Source of the DNA: Meandrina meandrites
Lineage: Eukaryota > Cnidaria > Anthozoa > Scleractinia > Meandrinidae
Direction: 5' to 3'
NCBI GenBank assembly: GCA_963693305.1
Contig: OY855905.1
Span: forward strand, 24,851,937-24,915,936
Length of the DNA stretch: 64,000 nt
The notes beneath the pieces are model-generated. The model was not told the origin of the DNA. It saw only the letters and a program-made list of their open reading frames with translations, and ran no database searches. The position numbers and the translations under genes were made by a program. Positions 23,898 through 34,575 of the stretch are shown one piece after another (positions within the stretch are counted from its first letter, which is position 1; every line of letters starts with the position of its first letter).

Positions 23898-24004
23898 GAA
23901 GGTTAGCATTCTGGCATTTTCGAGAATAAATATAGTATTTACCCAACAAAAGAATGTGGTTTATAAGGATGAAATCATCCTGAATGTCCCAGTTTCCCAA
24001 AGAT

Positions 24005-24230
24005 AAGATCAGCTTCCTTTAATTCCGGAGCCAGGACAAGACATGTTGCGAGCAAGTGCTCGATGGATACGTCCTCTTTTTGGCAGAAAGTACATAATGG
24101 TGATTGCGTAATGCCAAAACGAAAAAAGTTTCTCATTTGTGAAAACTAAACAGTTCAAAATTTTGTACTGAAATTCTCTTAATTTGGATTCCAAGGTTGA
24201 GCGGAAGGAGTAAACCTTCTCCTAATCGAT
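24005..24230 (-). pseudogene. LINE ORF2 C-terminal (zf-RVT) fragment
   Basis: The minus-strand frame ESKLREFQYKILNCLVFTNE continues, after a one-base insertion in a T-run near 24125, as LFRFGITQSPLCTFCQKEDV and SIEHLLATC. SxLESKLREFQYKILNxxxxTNxxLxxF followed by CxxC...EHLLxxC is the zf-RVT region at the end of non-LTR retrotransposon polymerases. The frameshift and truncation show it is dead. A LINE ORF1 piece lies upstream on the same strand at 24.8-25.1 kb. Confidence 0.7.
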
Positions 24231-24814
24231 CAAAGAGTGGGGGTATTTGTCGGACAATTTCTTTTGAGCAGTAGGCAAAACCTGCTTCTTCGCCTGAAAA
24301 TGGCGGTACGTGTTTGCTTAGAAGGGACAAAAAAATTGTAAGAGGATTTTCACGTTATTAGGCCCCATGGATGTGACGAGGAAAAAAGGACAGTAGCAAG
24401 GTAGAAGAAGTTTAACAAAAGAAAAACAAAGTTATAAAGAAACACTAATGAAGTATCAATGGAAACTAAGAATAGGTGTAAATCAGATCTTAACACGCCC
24501 GAAAAGCCATCTTCAAAAACAAAAATGAAAAAGAACACATAAGCACATACAATGTAACGAATTACACAACAAACGAAATTTAAAAGGGTAACAAGAAAAA
24601 CATCCCGAGTGCTGCCCTCGAGAATGGAACTCGCATCGAAAGTAAAGCGAGCCTCGATCACTCGTGGCCACTTGATAAGCAAGGTTCCGCCGTTCTTTAT
24701 TTCAAATCTGTAGTGCGGTTAATAGAAGCGCAGCTTTCCTCAATAATAATTCTAAGAAATGTACATAATATTAAAGCAATAACAGTACAATGTTTGTGAA
24801 ACAAACTTTCCGTT

Positions 24815-25085
24815 AATTATCAGCTTGTCGGGTTCAGATTTGCTAAAGGATACTCTTAACCTTTTCTCTTTGGCCACGTTGAGCTTCGGCATCATCTTGC
24901 GTCGTTTCTAGATTGTTTCCTGTGGAAAATCCTGGAGTATCATGAACTCGGCATCTCTGAATTTGAAGCCCTGCCGTAGAATCCTTTCCCGGTCAGGGAA
25001 GCTCAAAAATCGTGCCAGTGTTGGCCTAGGTTTTCCACTGATGAGTTTACCAACCCGGTGGAAGCGCTGAATCTTGATACTTGGA
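24815..25085 (-). pseudogene. LINE (L1-type) ORF1 fragment with internal stop
   Basis: Minus-strand reading: QRFHRVGKLISGKPRPTLAR, then FLSFPDRERILRQGFKFRD, then an in-frame TAG after FPQETI, then KRRKMMPKLNVAKEKRLRV. RxHRxG...KPRPxxxRFLxxxDRExIL and a downstream RxxxMPxLxxAK block are hallmarks of the Transposase_22/L1 ORF1 nucleic-acid-binding domain. The internal stop makes it a pseudogene. The ORF2 piece at 24.0-24.23 kb has the right order for one deleted LINE, but could be a separate insertion. Confidence 0.7.
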
Positions 25086-25154
25086 TCTTATAATATTTTT
25101 ATAGTTTTTTTAGCCTTGTATAGAAATCCTTTTTACGAAACGAAATGATAAATA

Positions 25155-25245
25155 TGAAATGTTCATTTGTCACTAGCTTGGGACAAAAAAAAGTCACCGA
25201 CGAGAATCGAGCCCATGGCCTCCCAGATACCGGTTGGGCGCTCAA
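25155..25245 (-). mobile_element. tRNA-derived SINE, truncated
   Basis: Same family as 13366-13540: minus strand GAGCGCCCAACCGG, TCTGGGAGGCCATGG, a B-box-like GGCTCGATTCTC and a GACTTTTTTTTGTCC tail flank. The A-box half is missing. Confidence 0.6.
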
Positions 25246-25950
25246 AGGGAAGGCACGTTTTTTCTTTGGGGGATGGGTTGGAGAATTTTGGTATTTTTTC
25301 CAATTTTTTCCAAAAATAATGTTGGCCCTCCCTTGCGTTTTAATAAAAAAAACTCCTGACCCCCCCACCTTGAGATAACTGACAAAACTGCGACCCTCCC
25401 CTCGCTACTACATGGAATGTTCCATGCCGTAGAAACCTCAGAACATTTCGCTTCGTGAATGCAAAATGTTTGAATTTGAATAAATTTTGATATTGAATGT
25501 GTGTGCGCTTAAACAAGAAAATGCGAACAATCAGTGTGGGATATCTACGTTTTATAGTTGAAGTTTGAATATGGAAGTATAATTGTAAATAAACTTTGAG
25601 TATTATAAAAGTTTTGAACATAAAATCGAAGAGAAAATACACGCGTTTCTTTCTCCGACTAGCCGGCATTGCTGTTGGTTATTTTTCGGTATTTTATAAA
25701 AAGGTTTGTTTGTTTAGCATGCGAAATCTAACTCTCAAAAACAAATATTTCCTACATTACAGAATTCTGTTTATGGCAGGAAGGCCTCTGTAGGAAAATG
25801 AAACTTTTCAGACATGATTGAAGCATCTTTGAAAACGTACCTATAAAGCTGGGGATAAAAAGGCAAACAAAGAGTTTTCTGAAAAATACATTGTTTCAGA
25901 AAAGCTGGCTGTAGATTAGTTGAGCATCTAACTGACATTGAATTAAACCT
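25246..25950. other. non-coding
   Basis: No gene seen. A C-rich patch at 25345-25400 and AT-rich sequence; the long overlapping frames on both strands have no recognisable protein. Confidence 0.35.
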
Positions 25951-26185
25951 TAATATGCTAAGTCCGGATTATTCCGGGATTTGGAGGAATGTCCATTCAA
26001 CCACTTGTGACGTCACGAATTTGCACGTCAGCAGATTCTTGGGATATGCAACTAATACCGGTTGTATAGATCTTTCCACAGGACTGTACATTTTGACGAT
26101 CAAATGCAATCTGACAGAGCTAATCGAAAAAAAACGTGATCAGTTTTTGGTGCAAAATTGGTGGTAAAACAGGCCAATATACCTG
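25951..26185. repeat. dispersed repeat, inverted relative at 52.3 kb
   Basis: The stretch GATCAGTTTTTGGTGCAAAA, TTGGTGGTAAAACAGGCCAA and the upstream GTGACGTCACGAATTTGCAC block match, in opposite orientation, 52325-52540. About 220 bp is shared with modest divergence. No coding content. Confidence 0.65.
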
Positions 26186-26649
26186 TACTTGATCATGGTC
26201 TCCTTTCCACAACTTTTCATTGCTAAAGATCGAAACTTTTCAGGTCAAAAGAAAGGATGTACAGTGTAGAAGGTAGAGAGAATAGGAAAGCAGTCCAAAT
26301 TTTGGCTTATGCGCATGCGCCAAAGTAAAATATTGTACATTTTTACATGAAATCTTCCTCAAAATCTTACTGCAGTGTAAGAAAATGCATTTCTGGCAAT
26401 GTTTAGAGAAATTTAGCACCGTAGCGCCAAAAAAATCAATTTAACGGTTAAAAAAGGTGTTTTTTGGTCGGAGTAAATTTAGCATATGAAGGGTTGAGAG
26501 AACAGGTCAATTTACTTCTTAATGTACTTTTTTCACGAAAATCTAATTTATGGAGCTAAAGCAACCTGAAGCGAGCAAAATGTCGTATGATGTAGGATTT
26601 TAGGTATTTTAGCTTAAAGTGCCTATGAAGTAAAAATTAATTAATGCTT
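26186..26649. other. non-coding
   Basis: AT-rich sequence between two repeats; nothing recognisable. Confidence 0.35.
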
Positions 26650-27355
26650 ATTTGAAAGACTTTTACAAATAAAGAAGAATGGAATTTACCGTTTTGAAAG
26701 ATCTTCTTTCGTTTAGGAGATATTCACGTTTTTCTGTTATGCAAATGAGGAAAGTGATGACGTCATAAATTGTTCCACTAAAACATAGATCACAAAATCA
26801 AGGATATCTCTGAAAATATAAAGGTGATATTTTTTAAACTTGGCATCAGTAGTGACCTTCCTTAAAGGTGCAAGATGGCTCATACTATGATGTAACCATG
26901 GCAACACTCTTGGTTCCAGGCTCTTTCTGTCATAAACCAAATATCTCAATTTGCAACCCTTTAAAGTGGGACAGCGGGTCCGGCTGGGAACACACATAAT
27001 GCCCTATTACCCTAACTCTCCTCATTAGCTTGTTGGGAGCGGATCATCTTTGGTTAAGCAAAAACTGGGGATATCAGTATTAATTAAAATAGGTATATGC
27101 AGCAAAACTATTGCCATGGCAACGGCACAACAGGGGTCATTTTGTGTCTTTTGTGGTGTACATTAATGGTGCCAAGTTTGAAGAACACAGCTTAAATATT
27201 CCAAGAGATATTCGTGATTCAGTGCTTCATCTTTTTGTGGAACAATTAATGACGTCATCACTTTCCTCATTTGCATAATACAAAAACGTAAATATCTCTA
27301 AAATGAAAAAAGATATTGCAAAAAGGAAAACGCCATTCTTCTTTATTTTGAAAAG
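26650..27355. mobile_element. foldback element with long inverted arms
   Basis: The left arm (about 26650-26910) and right arm (about 27105-27355) are diverged inverted copies. Both carry AATAAAGAAGAATGG, a TTACG/TTCACG-TTTTT stretch, TATGCAAATGAGGAAAGTGA, TGACGTCAT and CCATGGCAAC. The centre is about 200 bp. Arms this long with no gene inside suggest a foldback or large MITE-type DNA element. Confidence 0.7.
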
Positions 27356-27670
27356 CCTTAGAAAAAAGATTAGCGGCGAACAGACAATGACAGGAAGCGT
27401 GCACAAAAAAAGCAGCGGGAATACAATGACATTGAGTGGGAAGATCTCTACAACAGAAACCAGTTGTCATATCATCCCTTATAGTAGGTGAGCTTGAACT
27501 CAATCACCACAATATTGCATTTAAAGGAAAGAAAGACGAGAACGTGAGGGTACCTATTGTGCAGGACAGTGAGAACAACATTCAGCCAGCCTCTGACTCA
27601 AATTTAGAGTCAGTTACAGGGTGGAGCACATTGTTGGATCTACTAGTAACTTTTCAGAACTAAACGACTC

Positions 27671-27889
27671 AGGGCCCGGTTGCATAAAGCAACTTAAGAT
27701 TAAGTGGGATTTTGTGCAACTGTTCTCTGTGTCTCAAAGGATTTTTTCACACCGGCATTGTGCTTGTCTTACTCTTTTATCCACCTTCGGCTGATTTGTC
27801 AATAATAGTGTGCAACGAGAACTTTCAGAACGCATAGAATGGTTGCAGAAAATCTCACTTAATCTTAAGTTGCTTTATGCAACCGTGTC
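27671..27889. mobile_element. MITE with ~40-bp terminal inverted repeats
   Basis: The left end has CGGTTGCATAAAGCAACTTA then AGATTAAGTGGGATTTT. The right end is its reverse complement with one or two changes (AAAATCTCACTTAATCTTAA, then GTTGCTTTATGCAACCG). The interior is about 130 bp and non-coding. Confidence 0.85.
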
Positions 27890-30090
27890 CAGGAGATCAG
27901 TGGTTAAACCACTGAGAGAGATACGAGAGACTCGTGGTCAGCTTGGCCATTTACTAGGTTCATATGTGACACGCGTCCTGCAAAAAAGTAATTATCCACT
28001 AAGATTAGTTTTTCTTCAATTACGTGCAAGTTAACAGATGTTACGGAACATTTCTCATCGAAGAAAAGATAGATTTCAGTTCATTTTAAAACTACGTAGT
28101 TTTCTTTGACCGTAAAGACGTAAAGGTAGTTGTTTAGGTGTTCTGTACCTTTTCTTAGAAGAAATCGTTCGAATAACAAATAATGTTTAGGTTCTAACGG
28201 TGCCATGATAACGGAGTCCTGGTCAGTGTTGTATTACTGGTAACAACTTGTTTATAAAAAATATTGTCGTTTTAGTTATAGCTTTGAGCTCTGTTTGTAA
28301 ATGAATCAGTGAGTCAAGATCACCATTACACTATGTTCTTTGATGATATTTGGTTTTACTTGAGATATAAAGTTCTCGGAAAATAGCAGGACATCTCTCA
28401 CTCGCTGCCATTCGAGTTAATCTTCCCAAATCCCGTGCTCGCAGTAAGCACCATTTTGTCTTATATGGGAACTGAAGAAAAATATTTAATAAGCCGCTTT
28501 CTTGTGATGTTTTGCCACGTATACGGTGCTTATAAGGTCGCTTAATTGTAACGGATGTGTTTTTCGTCTTATTTGTCTTATCTCGGCCTCGCTTCAGTAA
28601 GCAATTTGGTTCACTTAATGTAAAAGAACTTTGCATCTTAGCAAAAATAAACCTTTTCTCATGAAGAAGTAGAGAAAATAGCATTTACGATCTCTCGATA
28701 TCTTTATCTCGAGTTATTTACAATACTCAGTTTTACTCAAAAAACAGTATTACGGAACATTTAGCAACTAAATATGACAATTTTATTTAATATGTATTTA
28801 TAGAAACGTATTTCTGTAACTTTTTAATTGACTTCCATACGCTGATGGACCGAACAAGTATGCTCGTGTTCTTCTGCATGGCTCTTTGTTTTGATGTGTA
28901 TCTAGCGTACTACTGAAGTTAAAAATAATATCACAGTATCTTGCCATGCCCAAGCTGCTTAGTTATTATTTTTATTATTTATCATTTGTTTTATATCCAT
29001 CTAGACAGAACTGGACACAATAACACCCATTTCTTGAATCATGAGAGTATTGAGAGTAAAACCCTTAGCTATTACAGATTTCCTAAATGCCTCTGATAAA
29101 AATCAATTCTTGAGCAATCAAGCGATGCAGGAAAAAAAGTATTTTTAGCACAGGTTATTGTTATTTGTACAACATTTTCTTCGTTGCTCAATCCAACCAT
29201 GCATGATTCCTCCACCGCAAGACGGATTGACAGTAACCACAGCCAAAAATTCTAATTTATAGCATTGATAACCCACCTTTAAGAAATTCATTTTGAACTT
29301 TATTTGGCGTGTTCAGGTTCTGGTATGTTAATCATTATCTTTGATTGTCTGAAAATTTACATATTTCATCTAGAAAGTTCGTATATATTAAATGAAATGA
29401 CCCACAATCTGATTACATCCATTATAAACTACTTCATGAGTTACACATTTATTTAATTGTTCTCAATTGAAGACTATTGACGTTCCATATTTAATGTTAA
29501 ACTCCAAAGATGGACGGTGTATGAACTACTGCTGTGCAGTTGTAGCTACAAACATGTGAAGACAATATCGAAGTTCAAATAGCCATGCAAAATGGGCCGT
29601 CTTGGTTCATGTTCCTGTGAAGCCAAGAATTTGTTCATTTCACGTTGTTACTTTGCAAAGGAGAGAAGATATGAACCAAGATGTATAATATACATACATT
29701 CTTAAACCCTTACATGTATACTTAAATTTGAATGAATACCTTGTTTATGTGGAAAGTTTCGTTGACGACGCTGTCGTGGTTTGCTAAAACTCCCAACAGT
29801 TTTTATTGCCTGCAGGAATGTCACAATCGAGAGCGTGCTGGATCATTTTTAAAAAGAGACTTCAGTTGTATATCAGGTCATTTCTGTAGAAATATTCCCG
29901 ATTAATGTTTTTCAAAATCTTTTTCTGACTGACGAAGGCCCTGTCTGCACCGCCTTACATTTATAAATTAACAAAGCCGGGCAGGATAACATCACGAATC
30001 TGTTTCTATTATGCTCTTGTTATTAGGAACATCGTAAACAAGTTTCTGTCAGAAGATTGCCATGTGTCAGTTAACGATTTCCTTCCTCTT
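27890..30090. other. non-coding stretch before the A-B duplicated block
   Basis: Apart from the SINE-flank remnant near 27920-27985 I see no feature. The minus-strand frame at 28331-28684 shows no family motif. A candidate minus-strand AATAAA (TTTATT on the plus strand at about 29800) could serve array gene 3. Confidence 0.35.
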
Positions 30091-30093
30091 GGA

Positions 30094-31396
30094 GGAAGCG
30101 TATACTTTTTAAAACATGTGACGTTGCGACTCCTTGTCTCTGTCACTCTCTTGGAAATTACACACTTGTTCTGCAGGTTTCGAACCGCTGCTCTCTGGTA
30201 TCCCCTGACTAAATGTATGAATCACGCTACTACCAGAAAAACTTACTCGTCTTCCTCTTGGCTCCAAAGCTGTAGTTTCCGAGGACTGATCAGCTGCATT
30301 AGCCCTTTGCTTGTAAGGGTTTTGCTCATGCTTTTGCAATAATGCAAAATTGGATATTTGTGGCTCGCTGTGTCTTCTTCGAGGTCTCTCTTGAGGCGGT
30401 TTCTCGTCTTGTATACGTTTCAGGTTGTGATAAATAACTGCAAAGGACCTTTCCATGTCCCTCTCGTATCTGGAGCTGTTTTTCACTTTTCGTCCATTTG
30501 TAGTTCTTGACTTTTCCATGGTTCTGCATTTAAAGAGTGCAAAATCTAATAAAACCTAATCAGTTAAATCGTTGACGCTTCTTTAGAATGCGTATGCTTG
30601 CCTTTAGCCATTAATGTGCTTGGTGATGCTTAACTGTATTGTTCACTTTCCAATTTTAACAGCGTGGTGGTTGAATTAAGTAGATTATAAAATGGCAAAT
30701 TCACTTTCAATTTTTCCTTTTTAAACTTGCCAAAGGATTTTCAATAACGGTTATCTCAGTTTCACTTCATATTAGTTAAACCATCGTCCACCAAACAAAC
30801 TGAACATGGTTCGTGCATAATAAGCTGGTAAATTGAAAAGGCGTAGACGAAAACAGAAGAACAGGATTGGCGCGGATTATTGGACTACTGGAACACAAGG
30901 AAATTGGACTGAAAACGGCCTGTCTTGTGAGAAAAGGCAAATGCATCTTACATGTAGCTTTAAAACAAATAGTAAGGAACAAATAACAACATCAACCTAT
31001 TTTTCAAAACCGTCTTGTAGACGTATCCGACTACAATAAATGCAAAGAGGCTGGGGTGGCATAATCGAACCCATTGATACCTTAACGACTTTGAAGAGTG
31101 GTCTTTCCATTCATTTGGTTTATTAATTTACGCCTTCCGAGTGCATGTGCTTTTAGTCCAGCTATTTGTACACTATCTGTCGGGACTCCGTTTTGAAATA
31201 AGTATATAAGCCTCACAACACTAATCAATAGGTTACCAGGACAATTGTGATCCCTTTGGTAGAATGATTTTGTCTCTGTTTGCTACACCAAGAGTAAGGA
31301 CTCGAGTGTTAGAAACCGACGATTTTGGTCTTCAATTCGTGTGTTTTCCACTAGCAGAAAAGAATGCAATGATGTCAGTGTATAGATCCAGGTGGT
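30094..31396. repeat. segmental duplication block A, copy 1
   Basis: The segment from GGAGGAAGCGTATACTTTTT to the phrase GTGTATAGATCCAGG is colinear with 34576-35852, including the coding region of array gene 3, its 5' flank, and shared phrases such as ATAATCGAACCCATTGATAC. A further short match lies at 32119-32175 against 36314-36350 (GGCTATCCAACCAATCCCAG). This shows that gene and regulatory flank were copied together. Confidence 0.85.
30109..30519 (-). CDS. array gene 3: small putative PP1-docking protein
   Basis: 136 residues. Start MEKSRTT at 30519 in a strong context (AACCATGG) directly after ATGCAG, which could be a splice acceptor ending a 5' untranslated intron. Helix at residues 18-38 (Tyr18; FAVIYHNLKRIQD). 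RRRHSEP at 47-53 fits a basophilic-kinase and mode-1 14-3-3-like site (R-x-x-S-x-P). RRVSF at 90-94 fits the RVxF PP1-docking consensus. A charged tail of about 40 residues ends in HMF. By eye it differs from array gene 4 at about 31 positions, only three of them in the first 53 residues, so the helix and SEP motif are under stronger constraint than the rest. Function unknown; adaptor role inferred. Confidence 0.7.
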   Translation of the reverse strand: MEKSRTTNGRKVKNSSRYERDMERSFAVIYHNLKRIQDEKPPQERPRRRHSEPQISNFALLQKHEQNPYKQRANAADQSSETTALEPRGRRVSFSGSSVIHTFSQGIPESSGSKPAEQVCNFQESDRDKESQRHMF

Positions 31397-33239
31397 AAAA
31401 ACTCTTTTGACGCTGACAGAAATCACCACACAGTTAAACGTTGTTCATGCTCATTTCTTGTTTAATTAGTTCACATTTACGTATCTCCAAGTTGTATAGT
31501 AGGGAAAAGTCTACACATAACAGCTAAAGGATCTGTGTCACGAACGTTTGACAAGCCAAAAATATATTTGTGTCGTAGGAAACCTAAAAATAATGGTAGT
31601 TTGTTTTATTAGCAATTGATTACAGTATATTAGAACACTGAAAACGTTAACAAGCATCTTTGGCTGTGGATGGCTTTGATGGAATTGGATTACAACTTGA
31701 AAAAAAGAGCTGTGGTTTTATTTTTCTATGCAAATTAAGGTAATATATTCCTTTAGATGTTATGTTTTCCATGGGTTAAGTTGCCTACCACTTATTTCAG
31801 AAACGTTTTCACTAAAACTCCGCGAAATCCCCGTGACATTGCTTCTTTCAGGAACACATTGTTTCTATCTCTGATTTTTGGTTTAATTCCATGATCCAAT
31901 TTTTCAATGGTCTATTGATCAGGGTTCCAATTATACTACTCAATGTACTAAGGCTTTTAACTCCGTTTAATTAGAATAACCTACAGACTCTTCACAGCGG
32001 GTGGCTTTAATTTGTGCTATTGTCATTATCTGATGAAACATTTTACACTCTTTGTTGTGTCTATTGACGTTTTCAAAAAAAACGTCATTTAGATTTATTG
32101 TTAGGTGAGGCTGACGTAATGGCTATCCAACCAATCCCAGTTTTTATTACTTATTTATACGTTCGTCTAATGAAGTGCAGTTCTTTTCCATTTATTCAGA
32201 TGATTATTTGTTTAGGGCACGCGGGGGCTATATTCCGTCATTCGCTTTGGCCTCGGAATATTCAGCACACAATGGTGGCGCCATGTGTCATCCAAGGCGC
32301 GGCGGACTAGCTATTAATTAAATTGTTTTAGACATTTCATTATCAACAAAACGCGCAAATAATTGTTCCAGCTAGTAGCGTACAGATCATACCAGAAAGT
32401 GAAAATGCGATCTTATTTGATATTCCAGCTACTTATCCACGACAAACTTTCAGCTTAACCGCAGCAAGCCAGAAAGGAGTGTATTTAATTTATTACTCTC
32501 CGATTAATTTCGACAACATTTTTAATAGCAGTAAAAAGAAAAATCCTGCGGTGATAATCACGGTGTAATTACCTGTGAAATAGTCTCAATGCAAGTTTAC
32601 TTGTTCAGGTATTTTAAACACCGTAATCATTGATTGTTCGTTTATTTTGCTGTTCACCGAGTAACACTTGAGGTTGCGTGATCCAGATTTCGTTTTAAAA
32701 CTATTACCAATACCTTAAACTTTGGTGCATCACATACATATATACATACGTTCATTGGGGCTCCCTTTAATATGTTGGCCTATCCTGCCACAATACAAAA
32801 TATGAATATAAAATAAGATAACATTAGGTAAAAGTTATCTAAATATGTACACAATAAGAAAGGAAAACACTATATCGTAGGAAGTCGTCACTAAAAGTGA
32901 TTGAGCTAACTAGAAAACCTACCGGTTCATTCAGCTTCCCAGCTCGCATTCCAACTAAACTAAGAATACAATATCTTTGACCACCTTAACAAGAATGAAA
33001 AAAATGAGTTTATTCATTTATATGAGCTAAAAAAATTATTGCTATTACTACTATTATTATTGATTAGCCTCTACTTCAATGTCTTGGACTGCCCATGAAA
33101 TATTTTAGAACTAAAAATGTGTTTGATTTTGAATAAGAACCAGGAGGGTTATGAACAGTCTATTTTCGAACACTTACAACCGTAGGTTTTGCATAATAAT
33201 AGTAAATTGCACCGAGAGGTAAACATTGCGTAAGGACAC
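31397..33239. other. non-coding spacer in duplicated block
   Basis: No gene. 31560-31860 (GGAAACCTAAAAATAATGG; AAGTTGCCTACCACTTATTT; GCGAAATCCCCGTG) is repeated at 45395-45690, which suggests a third, more degraded copy of the duplicated neighbourhood. Confidence 0.5.
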
Positions 33240-34498
33240 GCTTAATTACAGACTATGTTTGGTTTACAATATAGTTAGTCAGCTGAAAACCAAAACGGTC
33301 AGGGCGGATACCTTTGTATTGCTAAATAAAAAACGCCTAAGGCAAAGGAAAAAGATGATCATTTTAAATGATAATTAAAGTGGTGACTAACAACGAATAT
33401 GATGAGGGCAAATGGCTCTTCGATTGTTAAAAATAGATAGCGTGTTCACGAAACATTTTTCTTTAATCTTGTGGCAAATGAACTGACTTAAAATTATCTG
33501 ACCATCTGAAGTAATAATGACACTACCATATCTATGATAAGAATCACTTATTTGTAGAGCAAGGTTATTAATAAAATGTAACTCTTATTCTAAATATGTT
33601 TTGACATCTAATTGTTTCAGACAGATCACAACTGAATAAGACGACACCAGCCAGGAGATATCGTCTGATCATAAGTAATCATTGATGTTTTTCAGAAGGA
33701 ACACTAACAAAAACGTATGGAAATAAAGGTAAAAATTCTATCATTGCTAGCAGGGTTTAGGTTATTTCTTATCTATCGCCGATTTGTGATTCCCGATCGG
33801 ATCAGGGATAAAAAGCAAAATGAAAAAGGAAATAAAGTTCAGTCATAAATGTGTGCGATGATTGTCGCTAAAATTCTTGTGTGCATGTGGCTTCTCCTTC
33901 TTGGCACCAAATCCTGGTATTATCAGCGGGGAAGATTTGACTCCTCCGTCAATGTGTCAGAAAGACCACCAGTAGAGACTTTTGGACTGCAGGGAACGTT
34001 CCGATTGTGACAAATGAAGAGCGAAATCAGAATGCCATCGACCAGTCCTGTTGATAACAGGGACGCTATTGTCTATACATGGCAGTTCTTGTGTTTCGCA
34101 CAGATCTAGGTGATGAGGCTAACTGAAGCTCTTTCTTTCTGGCACCTTATTCTCGTGAAGCCTGTTTATCTTGTGATAGATTATGGTTAAAAGCTTGTTC
34201 ATGTCTTGCCCGTACGTGTTAGAACTTCGACATCGTTGTTTTCTTTTGGCTTCCTATAAATCAGGAATTTGTTTTACCTTTTCCCCATCCTCCATATTTA
34301 CTTTACTGAATAAGCAAGGGACAGCGGCCAGGAGCTAGATCAATAGTGATTCCACCTTTGAGCCGATAAACCAATAAGCAGGAAACAGCTGGCAGTAACG
34401 AGATTAATAGTGACTTCACCGTCGGACGTGCCCTGGTCGAGCCAATAAACCATGCAATCTCTAAATGCTGCTATAACATAGCGAACAACCATTACGAT
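33240..34498. repeat. segmental duplication block B, copy 1
   Basis: Colinear with 40931-42212 from GCTTAATTACAG through CAAAACGGTC, CACTTATTTGTAGAGCA, AGACAGATCACAACTGAATA and the pseudogene, up to GAGCCAATAAACCATGCA. Small indels only. Its gene copy is broken, whereas the one in copy 2 is intact. Confidence 0.85.
33935..34295 (-). pseudogene. broken copy of the array gene at 41.6 kb
   Basis: The minus-strand reading from ATG at 34295 parallels array gene 5: MEDGEKVKQIPDL, then an in-frame TAG, then EAKRKQRCRSSNTYGQDMNK and IIYHKINRLHENKVP. A second stop replaces Glu in the SFSEP motif. Near the 3' end (about 33962-33985) a deletion removes the Lys-Arg-Lys part of the C-terminal docking motif and shifts the frame. 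The flanks match block B, so this is a duplicated copy that decayed, not a retrocopy. Confidence 0.8.
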
Positions 34499-34575
34499 CG
34501 TACGCAAGTTGTTTTCAGAAGTTTGCGATATGTGGCAGTTAAAAACTCTAATTTTCTTCTATTGGATGCAAAACC

